Source: Phytophthora quininea (taxonomy: Eukaryota; Oomycota; Peronosporomycetes; Peronosporales; Peronosporaceae). From it: a stretch of 64,000 nucleotides of DNA. Each line of letters starts with the position of its first letter. Position 1 is the stretch's first letter. The position numbers and the translations under genes are program-made. Positions 21,662 through 32,230 of this stretch are shown one piece after another. The notes beneath the pieces are model-generated. The model was not told the DNA's origin and made no database searches. It saw only the letters and a list, made by a program, of their open reading frames with translations. The stretch is from contig JAAVTG010000012.1 of assembly GCA_011947345.1 (NCBI GenBank), positions 110,615 to 174,614 on the forward strand. The letters run 5' to 3'.

Positions 21662-22650
21662 AGTGGTTGAAGTCACTGCCAGTGATACACATTGTGGCCA
21701 CGAGACTACAGTATAGCCGCGAGCGCCACATCTGGAAGCGTCTCTTTCGACCGAGGCTTGGATTTTAGTCGCAACGCGGCGGTAGTGAGGACTCCTCTTT
21801 CTTTAGGCTCAGTCATCTGTGCATCTGTGGCTATTGCTTGACGACGCAGATATGGTTTTCCGGTAACGACGTGACCGACAGGCTCGCAAGAATTTCTTTC
21901 AAAAAAAAAAAACTTGTCGAACACCGTTTGACCGTTTGTGCAGTGGCCTCCGTAACCAACCACGCCTTGATTCCAGCTTCAACACGACCGCGTTAAGACT
22001 TTCAATGTGTCAGCTCTTCGTTGCCAGCTATGGCAACAGATTGCGAAGATGCTAGACGCCTCAAAACAGTTTTTGCGATGTTCTCTTCTGGGACGGATAG
22101 CGCCACCGATGTGGTTGTGACGAGAACGGTTAATGCCGGCAAAACAGGCTGCAATTGACGCATCGGCTTGTAGTGAATCACCAAATTGGTGTTTGATCGC
22201 CAAAAGACAAAGTGGATACGAGTAGCAGACGGAGTAGATTGCAGAGAGACTGTCAGATGAGTTTTTTCTTCTGTTCACTACAAGAAGCCACGTGGAGGAA
22301 ACCAGAGCTGCTCAGAGCTGCTCATTCATCGGTTAATGAGGCTTGGCCTTCTTTCCGATCCAACCCGAACAACTTGTTTCCTTCGAACTTCGTTCCCGGA
22401 AACTTTGCAATCCGACACCGTTCGCAATGATGAACCGACCTTCCCAGTAAGCTTGGTGGTCCAACAAGAAAGAAGGCTGATTGCCATGGCAGATTCTGCC
22501 TTCACGCAACTCGTGGATCTATGGGTGTAGTGTTTGCAGGAAGATGAGGCATGCTGGGGGAGTCGATTGGGCTCCCGGTAAGATGCCGAAGTTCCCTGAA
22601 TTGGCGTGGTTGGCTGGCGCTGACGGCTGGCGTTATCGCACGCCTTGAAG
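21662..22650. other. intergenic, probably transposon-derived
   Basis: Minus-strand open stretches at 21706-21963 and 21979-22278 have protein-like composition but match nothing I know. An A12-like run lies near 21901. No element ends found. Confidence 0.35.
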
Positions 22651-22699
22651 GAGAGGAGACGGAGACAAGTCTCCCTAAAAGGGGAGACGAATAAACGGA

Positions 22700-22797
22700 T
22701 ATGTATTGGCTAGGCCCTCAAAAGGCGCAATAAAGCTTGAGACGTCCCTCAAAAGCATCCTGCGCTGGGATTGGCCAAAAATGGAGGCACGTTGAAG
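22700..22797 (+). repeat. left inverted repeat of the MULE
   Basis: Pairs with 24936-25034 as reverse complement; only a handful of differences. Confidence 0.85.
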
Positions 22798-23052
22798 CTG
22801 CCGTTCGACCAACCTGCGGGAGTTTAATGAGATCACCACTTTCACCCGCGTTCCGGGCATCGATAGCTACGACAGAGACCTGTCCACGAGCCAAGGCGCC
22901 GCCCGGCTACGCGTGTCGATGGACGTTGCCCAAGCGACTACCGGCCATAGTGCTGGCCTGGCACTTCATACGGAGCAGGTGCTGGATAAACCCACGAGGC
23001 CCGGCGTTTTCTTCATGTGCATGAATATTTTGTTTATAGTTCTGGTAAAGGT

Positions 23053-24481
23053 CTAAGATGTAGACTTGTGTGTGGACAGATACCTGTTGCATGCTGTGAA
23101 TGAACAGCCTCCAAGAGCATACTCTCCGGGGTCTATCGGTTCGTCTGGTGCATCAAGATGTGCTACTCGACAGGTCTGTGCGTTATGACCAACTTCGCCA
23201 CACTTGCTTCACCGATACTCACGACGTTTGCGTTTCGTAGGTGAAGATATTAGCGAGTCGAGGTATGAATCCATTTCATCTGGAACATCAGTCGGTCGGG
23301 ATCTGACTTGCTGTTTTTGCCTCGGCGCGCGAGAGATCTCGCCTCGGTTCTTCTTGCGCCTCTTGCATTTTGCAACTTCTCGTTTTCGAGGTTGGTGAGT
23401 TAATGGTTTACCAGCTTGTCGGTACAATGGGGAGGCAAAACTTCATTTAGCGCAACCAAGTCTTCGTCACCTGTAGTGTTAATTTTTATATGAAGGGCAC
23501 AGAACTTGAGATGGATATCTATTCCCATTGCGCGCAACTTCTCCTGCGCTCCTAATTGTTTCCCACGGTCAGTGAAAATTGGTCGGTCATGTAGACGTAG
23601 ACCACTCGCCACACAATTGCTAAAGAACCAGGCGAAATTATCCACAGTTTCCTTGTGAATATATGTAACAGCAGCGGGAATAACATTCTTATTTCCATCT
23701 TTCGCAAGTAGGGTCAAACACACTCCATTGTACTCAGAATGTAGAATAAACGTTCCATCACACTCCCAAACAGGCAACAGCTCATCCTGGATTCCCACAA
23801 CACTGCCTAATGAGAGGGAAAGTCTGAAAAACCGTCCCTTTGAATCCAATTGGAGACAAACACGGGAGTCTTGATTTTCATCGCGAAGTTGCCTAAAAAC
23901 CTGGGGAGTAAGTCGAATTCTGCAGCTCCGCAACTCTTAAAATTGGTTCTGTAAGTCTTCATGGCACGATAAACCATAGCACGTTTGGTTTTTATATCTA
24001 CGCCATCGACTTCCATTACACTGCGTTCAACACGAATTTTCGAAGAAGGAAGAGTTTCCTGCATTGCCGCCTTAAATCCACGTAACTGGGTAATCTGACG
24101 ATCGTTCGGGTTTGGACGACCAAGACTGGAACACCCTTGAATATGTTCTAAGTTCATCTTACAGATGTACCATGCGGCGGCGGGAATGTGCGCCCGTTTA
24201 GTAAGAGGCGACTTGCTGGAGGGCTTTGCTTGCGACGGCCGCTTCATCGAAAAGCAAACATACCAAGCACACGCGGCTTTGCTTCCGTCATCGTTATCGC
24301 GACAACCAAGGCAACACATCTTCCGGTAGGTACCAGCCTTCTTTAGGCGGACCTGAAAACCAGCATTCAACGCGAGATCCTCCACAAACTCCTTGGAAAT
24401 AATCACGTCCGGAAAATGTACGTTTTCGGTTAGATCGCATCGACCGTACAGCTTAAGCATGTCAATCCTGGGAGCAGCCAT
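23053..24481 (-). pseudogene. MULE transposase, decayed
   Basis: Opens at the ATG at 24481. It then shows a MULE-type core: LPVWECDGTFILHSEYNG with the first catalytic aspartate, FTDRGKQL with the second, and CALHIKIN where a CxxH motif is expected. The frame shifts once in the A5 run at 23895-23899 (one missing base fits). It stops after the core at 23400, and much of the usual C-terminal half seems to be deleted. A basic tail then leads to a CCHC zinc knuckle whose first cysteine codon is TGA (23209-23211), followed by SKCGEVGHNAQTC. These changes make it non-functional. Confidence 0.78.
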
Positions 24482-24935
24482 GGCGATGCTAAAGAGAGCT
24501 GAACGGGGTAGACTAGAAGGCGAAATTAAGTGTCGAATGATTCGATGTTGTCGTTGACATCCATGCTATTTTCATCCATAACCTCCAACAGAACTTGTGC
24601 TGCAGACGCACGGAAGCGGTCTGCAAACAACTTCGGCCACACGCACGATCTGTTAGCCAAACTGGTCTTGGTCCTGTAGCTACATCATCTTTGCGCCGAC
24701 TTCAACTTTCCTCACTCGCATCGCGTTCCTGCCCAGCTCCACCAAACTTCGGTGTTCCTATGAAGTGCCCCACATGCACGCCAACCGCGCGCGTTCACCA
24801 GTGTCGGTAGACACCGTAGCAACTGCTGTACAACGCGTCAGCAACACATCGACATTCTTTAGCCATTGCAAGTCGCCTAACTACTGCGCATGTCGCCCGA
24901 GGCACCAGCGCAGCTTGTTTCGGAAGTCTTCGCCT

Positions 24936-25034
24936 TCAACGTGCCTCCTTTTTGGCCAATCCCAGCGCAGGATGCCTTTGAGGGACGTCTCAAGCTTTAT
25001 TGCGCCTTTTGAGGGCTCAGCCAATACATACCCC
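24936..25034 (-). repeat. right inverted repeat of the MULE
   Basis: Reverse complement of 22700-22797. Confidence 0.85.
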
Positions 25035-25082
25035 GAATAAACCTCGAGAGACAGTCTCCCGAGGTTTTTCGTCTCTGTCTCT

Positions 25083-26132
25083 CGTAATTAAGTGGAGGGA
25101 GACGTACTTAAACGGAGGGAGATTTTGGAGATCTTCGTCTGTCTCCCGAATGCGCCTTCGCGACAGGCTAAATTTCTGATAGGTTGAAATAAAACGCAGT
25201 GCTACATTTTAGCGCGCCTCACAGTACAAATTAGCACACGACCACAAGGCGAAGATCGCAATGGCCTCGGAAGGCGTCGAAGAAATTGTAGCCTTCGAGG
25301 AGGAAGATCGCATCTGTGTCGACAACTACAGGCTCGGCCTCGCCTTTTCGTTTCGCCGTTGGATAAGAACCATGAACCCCTCTGGAGGCTCGAACGAGTT
25401 GATGGCATCACGAATGCTGGGAGGAACGAGGGGCATAGTAGGCTGCTGATCACACGATACGGTTGGCTGAGTTGTTTGTGCTTGGTGAAGAAAGTTTTGA
25501 TGTGTGGCTGTCACAATCATCTCCGCGCTGCTGAAGAATCGCGCGACAGCATCCATGACAGGCGAACCTCTGGCAATATCACTCCATGACAGGCGATTCA
25601 CCGACTATATAACTCCATGAAAGGCCTTTGACTCCAGCAACACTAGATCCTCGCGCCGTTCCCATTAGCAGACGCACTCAAGCCGCTGGGTTGGTTTGCC
25701 TGATCCTGACTGCTTCATTGCGCGCTGGTGGAGAAGGCCGAAGTCGCTAGGCCGCTATGCTTTGCGCTCTCGGCATCGTTGTTTTAGCGAAAGGTAAAAT
25801 AGCGTGACTTCATCCAATCATGCCAAGCCTTCGAGAGACTTTCGAAACTGTGGCAGGCTCAAATGGAGACAGATTCTTGGAGACTGCGGTTTCGTCTCCT
25901 GAAAAGGAGATTTACACGAGGAGACGGTATACCAACCGTTTCAGTCTCCCTTTTCCAAATGAAGGCAGTACAGCTTACCCGGGCCCGTAGGTCCCGGGGA
26001 AACCCGCAGATCGTAACACAAGTAGCTCAGTTATAGAGATTCGGATATATGGCCGACAATGCTTCTACTCAAAACAGGGTTATTGAACACAACCAAATTG
26101 TTTTGATGTATTAACGGAGATCCACAGTCAAC
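25083..26132. other. intergenic with uncertain ORF and GAGAC-rich fold
   Basis: A minus-strand open frame at 25326-25601 (91 codons, starting MNRLSWSDIARGSP) might be an exon but has no known domain. At about 25842-25965 GAGAC/GTCTC words recur in both orientations, like the outer ends of the MULE, and may be a solo relic. A GC palindrome around CCCGGGCCC lies near 25979. Nothing else seen. Confidence 0.35.
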
Positions 26133-26444
26133 CTACTGATCAAACCCGTAGATAGCTCGCCCTTGGCGTTTTAGAGCGTACACAATGTCTCGCGCAGTCA
26201 TCGTCTTCCGGTTAGCATGTTGCATATAGACTACAGCGTCTTGTATGAGGCTCTTCAAGAAAACCTGCAGAACACCTCGTATTCGGTCGTATATCTGCGG
26301 TGACATCCGTACAATGCCACCTCTTCGAGCGAGGCGGCGGATGGGTGCGCTGGAAATGCCGTCAATGCTGTTGCGTAAGACGAATCGATGGTGTCGAGAC
26401 CCACCTCTGCCTGCACCAGTAGCTGCCTTCCCACGGCCTGGCAT
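26133..26444 (-). CDS. divergent histone H4 variant
   Basis: A 103-codon gene aligning with histone H4 without any gap over 102 residues after the initiator Met. The core matches well ([46 protein letters not shown]). The tail keeps K5, but K8 is T, K12 is R, K16 is R and K20 is F; K31 is S, K44 is V, K59 is Q and K77 is N. K79 and K91 remain. The ATG at 26444 is chosen because it gives the PGRGK start; two in-frame ATGs lie upstream. No histone 3' stem-loop is seen downstream. Given how conserved H4 normally is, this is either a specialised variant or a relaxed copy. The open frame, precise length and retained core argue against simple decay. Confidence 0.88.
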   Translation of the reverse strand: MPGRGKAATGAGRGGSRHHRFVLRNSIDGISSAPIRRLARRGGIVRMSPQIYDRIRGVLQVFLKSLIQDAVVYMQHANRKTMTARDIVYALKRQGRAIYGFDQ

Positions 26445-26923
26445 CTTCATGTAGAACAGTAGATTTAGTAACGACGCTGGAGTTAGAATTTCCTTGTGCA
26501 CCTACCTCCACGACTAGCTCCCTGCAAGGCAAATTGGAGAATGTAGCTGGTGTGGGATAAGTGGAGCTTTGGCATGAACAGACATTAATTTTAATTAGTT
26601 CCCTACAACGGAGATGGTGTTGACATTAATTGTAATTAGTTCCAAGCATCCCTTTAAAGCAAGAAATTTAACTATTTCTTACCATCCAACCAAGCTGTAC
26701 CCTAGCTGCTCGATGCCTTAAGCCTTTTTAAGGTGTACTTCAGCGATGACAGACTGTCCATTAGCTCCCTGTGTCTGCGATCCGTATCGCGCAAGGCTTC
26801 AGCTCATCGCTCCCTCTTCAACGCGTCGACATGAGCCTTGTCCTTATTCAAAACGCGGCGCCGCACCTCGCGCTGTACTTCACGCTGCTGGAGCCACGCC
26901 AACAGCCGATCGGTTGTGGATGC
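26445..26923. other. upstream region of the H4 variant, no gene seen
   Basis: Contains two copies of a TTAATTnTAATTAGTTCC-like block near 26585 and 26627. Otherwise featureless; it should contain the promoter of the H4-like gene. Confidence 0.35.
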
Positions 26924-27388
26924 CTAGCTATTAGCGGGCAACTGGAGAGTCGTTCGTTCTCGCTCGCCGCTTGGCCTGGCTTGGTCCCTGCCGAACGCAT
27001 TAACATCCTTGTTCTGCTTCACAGCCGCTGTGAAATCTGCTTGAGACCCACCTACTGCCAGCGATGCCGTTTTCCGCGGTGTCGGCGTGTATTCTTCTTC
27101 CTTGGCGCGTCGGACGATTTGCTGTCGCAGCTGAGCAGCCAGCGTGACTTCATGGCAACCTCCAGTATCACTAACCTAAGCATCTCGCGCAGACGTGTAC
27201 AACGCGGTGAACTTGCGCTTCAGACTAGCAGCGCCACGAGGCTGCCAGTTCAGGTCGCTACACGCGTTGTAAGCAGTCGCAACAGCAGCCCACTCCTCTT
27301 GGTAAACTGGCAGCCTTGCTGCGATGATATCCAGGAGTCTCTTCCGTTCTGCCTCGATGTAGTTCGGTACTCCTCTTGGTTTTGTCAT
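26924..27388 (-). pseudogene. SANT/Myb-like DNA-binding ORF with an in-frame stop
   Basis: The first 70 codons from the ATG at 27388 (MTKPRGVPNY) match the SANT-like module widespread in oomycete transposon-associated proteins: regularly spaced tryptophans in EEWAAVATAYN and LNWQPRGAASLKRKF. A TAG at 27176-27178 then interrupts, but the same frame stays open for another 83 codons rich in Glu/Lys/Thr. A splice acceptor (TTCTGCAG) directly precedes the ATG, and an open stretch ending in a GTACGAGG donor lies at about 27475-27596, so an upstream exon is possible. It is either decayed, or the stop is a base error. Confidence 0.5.
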
Positions 27389-27633
27389 CTGCAGAATTGG
27401 AAACGTTGGTTAGCGCTCTCCCTACAGCACAGCCTCCTCCAGACCTTACCTCTCTCTCTCCTCGTACCTTTTTGAATGACGTCTCGACGAATGGGTGCCA
27501 ACCCATGCCATAGATCACCGTTCCACTTTTTTTTAAAAATGCAACTTCAACGTCAGACGCAGACAAACAAGCTCCCCCACAAGAACACTCACACATGAAT
27601 TATGTAGTTAAGCGTACGAGCACCAAAGCAACA

Positions 27634-28420
27634 CTACGGATGGTTGTTCTCCCAGCTCAGATCTCGTAGCTTCACCGTGAGCTGGCAGCGGTCTTCTTGA
27701 AACAGGCGCAACTTAGAGTAGCTGTTGATGTTCACGAGCTGACCTGGGCGGGGCAAATCGTCCAAGCCCGAGTCCATATCCTACATGGTGGCGGTCAGCA
27801 GTATGGCATCAATCGCTTCTTGGTTTTCAGCGTAGGTATCGCGAAACAGCTACACATGCAAGGAGTAGCAGATTAATCACTCGTACGTTTAAGTATGTCG
27901 CTGAAGCGTACCTCTAGCAAGGCTGGCAGGGTTCTGGGGAGTACTCATTGACAAAGTGAAGTTTCACCATGTTGAACTGCTTAAAGGTGTGTTGAGAAAT
28001 CCATATGAGCTTCATACGCATCGTCAAGCGCTCCTCGGGGTCAGCGCTGTCCGCTAAGATGGCCTTCAGGTCTGTTTTCAACATTTAAACTCAGCACCAC
28101 AAGCTTTAGGTTTTAAAGTACCGCAACAACGCACCTTCCACCTTCGTTACACGTCGTGAGTTCCCTCCTGTTGCTAAGCGCTGACGAAGGCGCTCGTATG
28201 GGGTGAGTCTTGCCGTATCCACGGGCTGCTCGGCCGTGTGAACCGTCCTTGTGTCAGCTGCTGCGTGCTCGATTGTAGCAGGCTTGGTTGACACTTGAGC
28301 TGCTCTTGTAGCAGTCGTCGCCTTCACTTTCACTCCGCGGCCGCTGCTCGTGGCCACAGATTCGGAGTTTAGCTTCTTTACCATGGAGTCAAATTGATTG
28401 TGGGGCGTCGAAATATGCAT
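27634..28420 (-). CDS. unrecognised intron-containing protein
   Basis: Pieced together from the minus strand. Exon 1 (28420 to about 28135) has an ATG, a Thr/Ala-rich stretch and TPYERLRQRLATGGNSRR. A GTGCGT...AAACAG intron of about 65 bp follows. Exon 2 encodes DLKAILADSADPEERL and HTFKQFNMVKLHFVN. A second intron begins GTACGC and ends GTGTAG near 27851. The last exon encodes LFRDTYAENQEAIDAILL and a C-terminal segment with LPRPGQLVNINSYSKLRLFQ, stopping at 27634. A one-base loss in the G4 run at 27936-27939 is needed in exon 2, and one TAG lies within the last exon. Function unknown. Amphipathic helices suggest a folded protein. Confidence 0.4.
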
Positions 28421-28795
28421 AACACTTAGCTAGGAGATCGTATATCAGTGCAGGGCAGCATAAGTAAAGGCGGAGGTTTGCTTATCAACCGGTTCCTTTC
28501 ACCAAAAGAGAAAGCTTTTGAAGGCGGACATTTTTTTATTTAGTTGACACTTCAACGTATCTTTTGCTACAAAAAATAAATAGTTGACAAGAGCTCATCT
28601 CCTTCGCTATGATTGCATCTGCATATGGCTTGATGCATTCTCCTTAAAGCCACCTGCAGTGTGCTAGGAACTAATGGCTTGTTGAAGGTGCGTGAGTCGT
28701 TCAGCACGGACTGCGCATCGAGGTGAATAGCCTGTACGAAAACCAACACTGCAAATGACACGTCCTGCAGCACGAGTAGCCGACAACCTGACTGC

Positions 28796-29120
28796 AACTT
28801 TTGCTAAAACGTTACCCGCCCATCTCTCAGCTTCGTTTACAACTCAACCCACGGAGCTTTGAAGGAGTAAAGCACACATCGCTGCCGTGCTTCAGCACTC
28901 GAAACAGAGAAATTTAAGCAAGCCGTGGCTGGAAACTTTTTAAAAGTTACCTGCCCATCTCTCTTCTGTACTCACAAGAGTATCTTTTGGCAGAGCGAAA
29001 ATAGCGCTCCATGGCCAGGAATTCAAAGCTCGCGACGTCGCTGCCCACGTTTGAGCCCTCGTAAAAGAGGCTAATACAATCCTCAGACGGTAACTTTTAT
29101 CAAAAGTTACCTACTCATCT
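28796..29120 (+). repeat. three dyad-symmetric direct repeats, about 140-156 bp apart
   Basis: At 28796, 28934 and 29092 the sequence reads AACTTTT, four or fewer spacer bases, AAAAGTTACC (slightly varied), then a CATCTCTC-like block. Each is an inverted repeat able to fold into a hairpin. Copies 2 and 3 also share a GTATCTTT word downstream. Confidence 0.6.
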
Positions 29121-29529
29121 ACAACGGTATCTTTCTGGATGGCTTCTGCATGGCTTGTATGCAGCCTCACCGCTCTAGCATTAACGTGTCTGGTAAGAGA
29201 CCCCAGCCATGTATAAGTAGCTTAACCACAGGATATGTGACACGATGCGCTCGTTAAAGTTTCGGAATGTGGAATATATTATGGAAGTCGCGATTCTACT
29301 GGTCGATATTGGAGAGCCAGTGCGGCGTGGATTGGTGGAGGATGAGACTGTTGTTGGGTTGCGAGTAGTTGGGCGTCGGGTGGTCTGGACTGGGAAGTGC
29401 TGAATGCACTCTGTCCCGGGCCTGGCGACCCTTAGGCAAGTTACCACGACGAATTTGTATGTGATCAAATGTCTACCGTGAACGTATCCGGTAGCGTCTT
29501 GCCGTGAGCCCGACAATGTCCCCAAAGGA

Positions 29530-30950
29530 GCTACAGCCCAATATACCCAGAGTCTAATCCTGAGATCTTACGCGATCCCGAGTCTCAGTCGATTATTCCT
29601 GAGATTCGGCCCGATAATCCCGAGATTCCGGATTTCCAGAAATGGTGTTCCATATGGTGTTAAGTCCCGATGACGAAGATACTCTGAAGCCCAGGATGCC
29701 CGATCCCGGATCTCTGCGATTCCGACTTTCCGAGCTGACAGTGGAAACCCGGATATACGATTCCAAGTACCGTGGCACAGGTGAAATTCTGAGAAGTCGA
29801 CTTTACTTTTCTGAGTTTCCGAGTTCCTGTATTGCCACTGCGAAGGATCGCCCGAGATCTTTTGAGATCTTTGCCGAAGGGTCACCTGCCGCCAAGGGTC
29901 GTTTGGGATCTTTGCTCGAAAGGGCACCGCTGCCAAAGTCGCCCTCAAGTGAGTGGCTGGCGACGCGCCGTGCCAGAAGCCATACAAAGACCAAGTACAA
30001 GAAATCCACCATGCAGAGAATTAGGTACAAGATACTGCTAGAAGTGCGATGTTTTAACGTTAATCAGAGTTCTATTTGCCTGGAAAAGCACAAGTCGCCG
30101 CGGTCTTCGTGTCTTCGGTCGCCTTCACTGCTCCTCCGTACAAGGCGCCACATCGACGCGCCCGACATTGGAGTGTGCGTGGGTCAAGGTCGTCTATAGC
30201 TGCGGACCAAGCATCACTGACGGCAGCCTCCGCTCGCCGCCCGTGGAACTCCACCCGTGTCAAGTTTAGTTGGGTGGGGTCCTGGGCGTGCAGCGTCGAG
30301 GAGCAGATCCTCCCACTCATTTCGTGTGTTAGTTGGGTGGGAGATCTTGCTCTCGCTCATTTCATATTCCTGAGTTTCCGGATTCCCGTTTCTGCGGTCG
30401 GAGTCCTGAAGCCTGAGCGAAGACTGCTGTGTGAAGCGCGGTACAAGTGTGAACCTGCAAGTGGATTGTCCCTGTTAAAGGGTGGTGCGCGTAACGTCGG
30501 GCACTCGGAATTTGTCGGTTCGCTGAGTGTAGGCCCAACTGATATCGACTGAGGCCCTCTCCTCGGCCTTAAAGAACAAGGAGCTGCATATAAGTCAAGT
30601 GGAACTCTGAATTTTGTTATTACTACTGTGTTTCTATTGGAATCGCACGTGGATCTCCGACTTTCTGGATATTGGAGTCCGGATTCCCGAGTTGCTGAGT
30701 TGCTGAGTTTCCGAGTTCCTGGATCTTCGACCTGGGCGTCTCTCGGAGCTTGCTAGGCTTCTGGATTTCTGGATTTACGTCGGTCCAAGTAGCTCAAGTA
30801 CATAACCTTCCCCAACAGTCGACGGCGGTGGACGGTGCCCCGAGGTTAATCGAACCTCTAGGGATTGCACTAGGTACACGCCAACCCGGAACTCTTCCGG
30901 GATCCTGAGTTTCTGGATTCCTGGGTGTCACGGTTCCGGGGTACTTCGAT
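29530..30950 (+). repeat. degenerate short-word tract (GAGTTTCC / GGATTCC family)
   Basis: Words such as CCGAGTTTCCGAGTTCC, GATTCCCGAGTTGCTGAG, CCTGAGTTTCTGGATTCC and CCGAGATTCCGGATTTCC recur at irregular spacing, most densely at 29560-29640, 30360-30400, 30650-30780 and 30890-30930. It resembles an aged simple repeat that has drifted, with no coding signal. Confidence 0.55.
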
Positions 30951-31083
30951 TTGCCTTCATATCCTGGGCCGCTATACACCCTGGGCGGAAAAGGTTCACC
31001 ACCTCGCCTCATATGCGTCTCACTTTTGAAATTGTCTTCACCAGCAACAGCTACACCAGCATCCTGCTCAACGCCATCGACTC

Positions 31084-31824
31084 ATGTTTGCGCGGCACAA
31101 GCTCAAGACTCGGGGTCACATCGTCATGTACCAGGCGGTACCAGATGAAATGGTGAACGAATTGCGAGCGCTGTCCCGTGACGAAAACTACTGGATCCAT
31201 GACACGTGGGATGGAGCTCTGCCTGATGTCCATCGTCTTCGTGCATTTGTGCCCAGTACTGAGGCCCAAGTGCTGATGACATACCTGAAGAGGTTTCACC
31301 GCACGTTCTACTCGGACTCCTCACTGGGTGTGCCATGCTTCCTCAAGTCAACTGGAAATACCTCCAACCAGCTACCTCGCCGAGAATTTCCACCGGTCGC
31401 ATCAAGTGCAGAGTGTCTGGACCTGTGCTCGGTCCCGGGGTTGCTGTTCCTTGCAACACAAGACAGCACGTATTTCTACGTGTATGGGTGGAACCAAGAC
31501 GTGCCACTGCACTCCAACCAGCAGCTAATTGAGCTGAACAAGGGTGACATTATCATTCTCCGGGGCGATTGCATCTATGCGTTGGCGGGTGGCGAAGCTA
31601 CGAATGTGGTCATTCAAGCGTACATCGACATTCCGACGTTTGCGCGTCCTGCTTATCAAGTCCCAGAGATCATGGATATTCCAGACGACACACGCGATGC
31701 GGACGACATGTTTTGCTTTGCATGGAACTGCCCTCTTGTCGCCGGAACCAAGCAATCCCTTTACAAGCACCTGAACTACTACCACCATTTCCACTTCAAC
31801 CAGCTGCGTGAAATCACGCCCTGA
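31084..31824 (+). CDS. beta-helix (cupin/2OG-oxygenase-like) protein with C-terminal zinc finger
   Basis: 246 residues from the ATG at 31084. The middle has the signature of a double-stranded beta-helix fold: SVPGLLFLATQDSTYFYVYG, then LNKGDIIILRGDCIYALAGG, then NVVIQAYIDIP, as in proteins that carry a C-terminal metal-binding or substrate-binding strand. I do not see a complete HxD...H iron triad, so enzymatic activity is unproven. Residues about 214-238 form a C2H2-like finger, C-x4-C-x12-H-x5-H (CFAWNCP ... HLNYYHH). Similar proteins occur in multicopy oomycete families, often in mobile DNA; that is from memory and not tested. Its 3' end overlaps the convergent gene at 31814 by 11 bp. Confidence 0.6.
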   Translation: MFARHKLKTRGHIVMYQAVPDEMVNELRALSRDENYWIHDTWDGALPDVHRLRAFVPSTEAQVLMTYLKRFHRTFYSDSSLGVPCFLKSTGNTSNQLPRREFPPVASSAECLDLCSVPGLLFLATQDSTYFYVYGWNQDVPLHSNQQLIELNKGDIIILRGDCIYALAGGEATNVVIQAYIDIPTFARPAYQVPEIMDIPDDTRDADDMFCFAWNCPLVAGTKQSLYKHLNYYHHFHFNQLREITP

Positions 31825-32230
31825 ATTGGTGGTCGCTATGTTGAGATGTATGCGCTGCACGACCGATGAGTCCGGATATCTTGCTCCACGTCTTCTGAGC
31901 CAGATGTAGCTTCATGTTCTGCATATCTCGTTGTAGTGTGTGTTTTCGCTTTGGCACTACATCACCAAAAATGCAGTCTCCCTTTCCAAATTCAGTATCG
32001 GGCTCAGCAACCTCCCGGATAAGCCCAACGGGATCTCTGCTCAGTTCACAGCGACATTCGGTTGCCAGGACGTGTGAGAGTATGGTTGTGCCCCAGACCA
32101 TACGCTGCACCAACCGGTCGCGTGTAGGCCACTCAGCTGGAGAATACTGGTCTAATCGAAGACAGCACTGAAAAAAGCGTTGTATCGCTTCAAACTCGGA
32201 CGGACGAAAACATAGAGATCCGGTTGCCAT
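31814..32230 (-). CDS. unrecognised 138-residue protein convergent with the zinc-finger gene
   Basis: Opens at the ATG at 32230 (MATGSLCFRPSEFEAIQRFF) and has a protein-like composition throughout, with motifs WPTRDRLVQRMVWGTT and GDCIFGDVVPKRKHTLQ. No family recognised. The 11-bp overlap of the 3' ends with the gene at 31084 suggests both may belong to one mobile or multicopy unit. Confidence 0.4.
   Translation of the reverse strand: MATGSLCFRPSEFEAIQRFFQCCLRLDQYSPAEWPTRDRLVQRMVWGTTILSHVLATECRCELSRDPVGLIREVAEPDTEFGKGDCIFGDVVPKRKHTLQRDMQNMKLHLAQKTWSKISGLIGRAAHTSQHSDHQFRA

Larger units (their letters stand above)
22651..25082 (-). mobile_element. Mutator-like (MULE) element with long inverted repeats
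   Basis: Inverted copies of about 100 bp frame the region: 22700-22797 and 24936-25034 match as reverse complements almost base for base (shared GCGCAATAAAGCTTGAGACG). The outer 50 bases on each side are weaker and rich in GAGAC/GTCTC words, so the exact ends are approximate. A decayed MULE transposase lies between them on the minus strand. I could not identify the 8-10 bp target duplication expected of MULEs. Confidence 0.8.
28421..31083. other. 2.7-kb repeat-rich region without a convincing gene
   Basis: Holds a field of dyad repeats (28796-29120) and a long degenerate tract (29530-30950), listed separately. Open frames here coincide with those repeats and show no domain. Confidence 0.5.

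Noticed and set aside
26771..27475. Long plus-strand open frame across the SANT-like ORF
   Set aside because: It lies opposite the minus-strand SANT-like reading, which shows real domain spacing; the plus frame has none.
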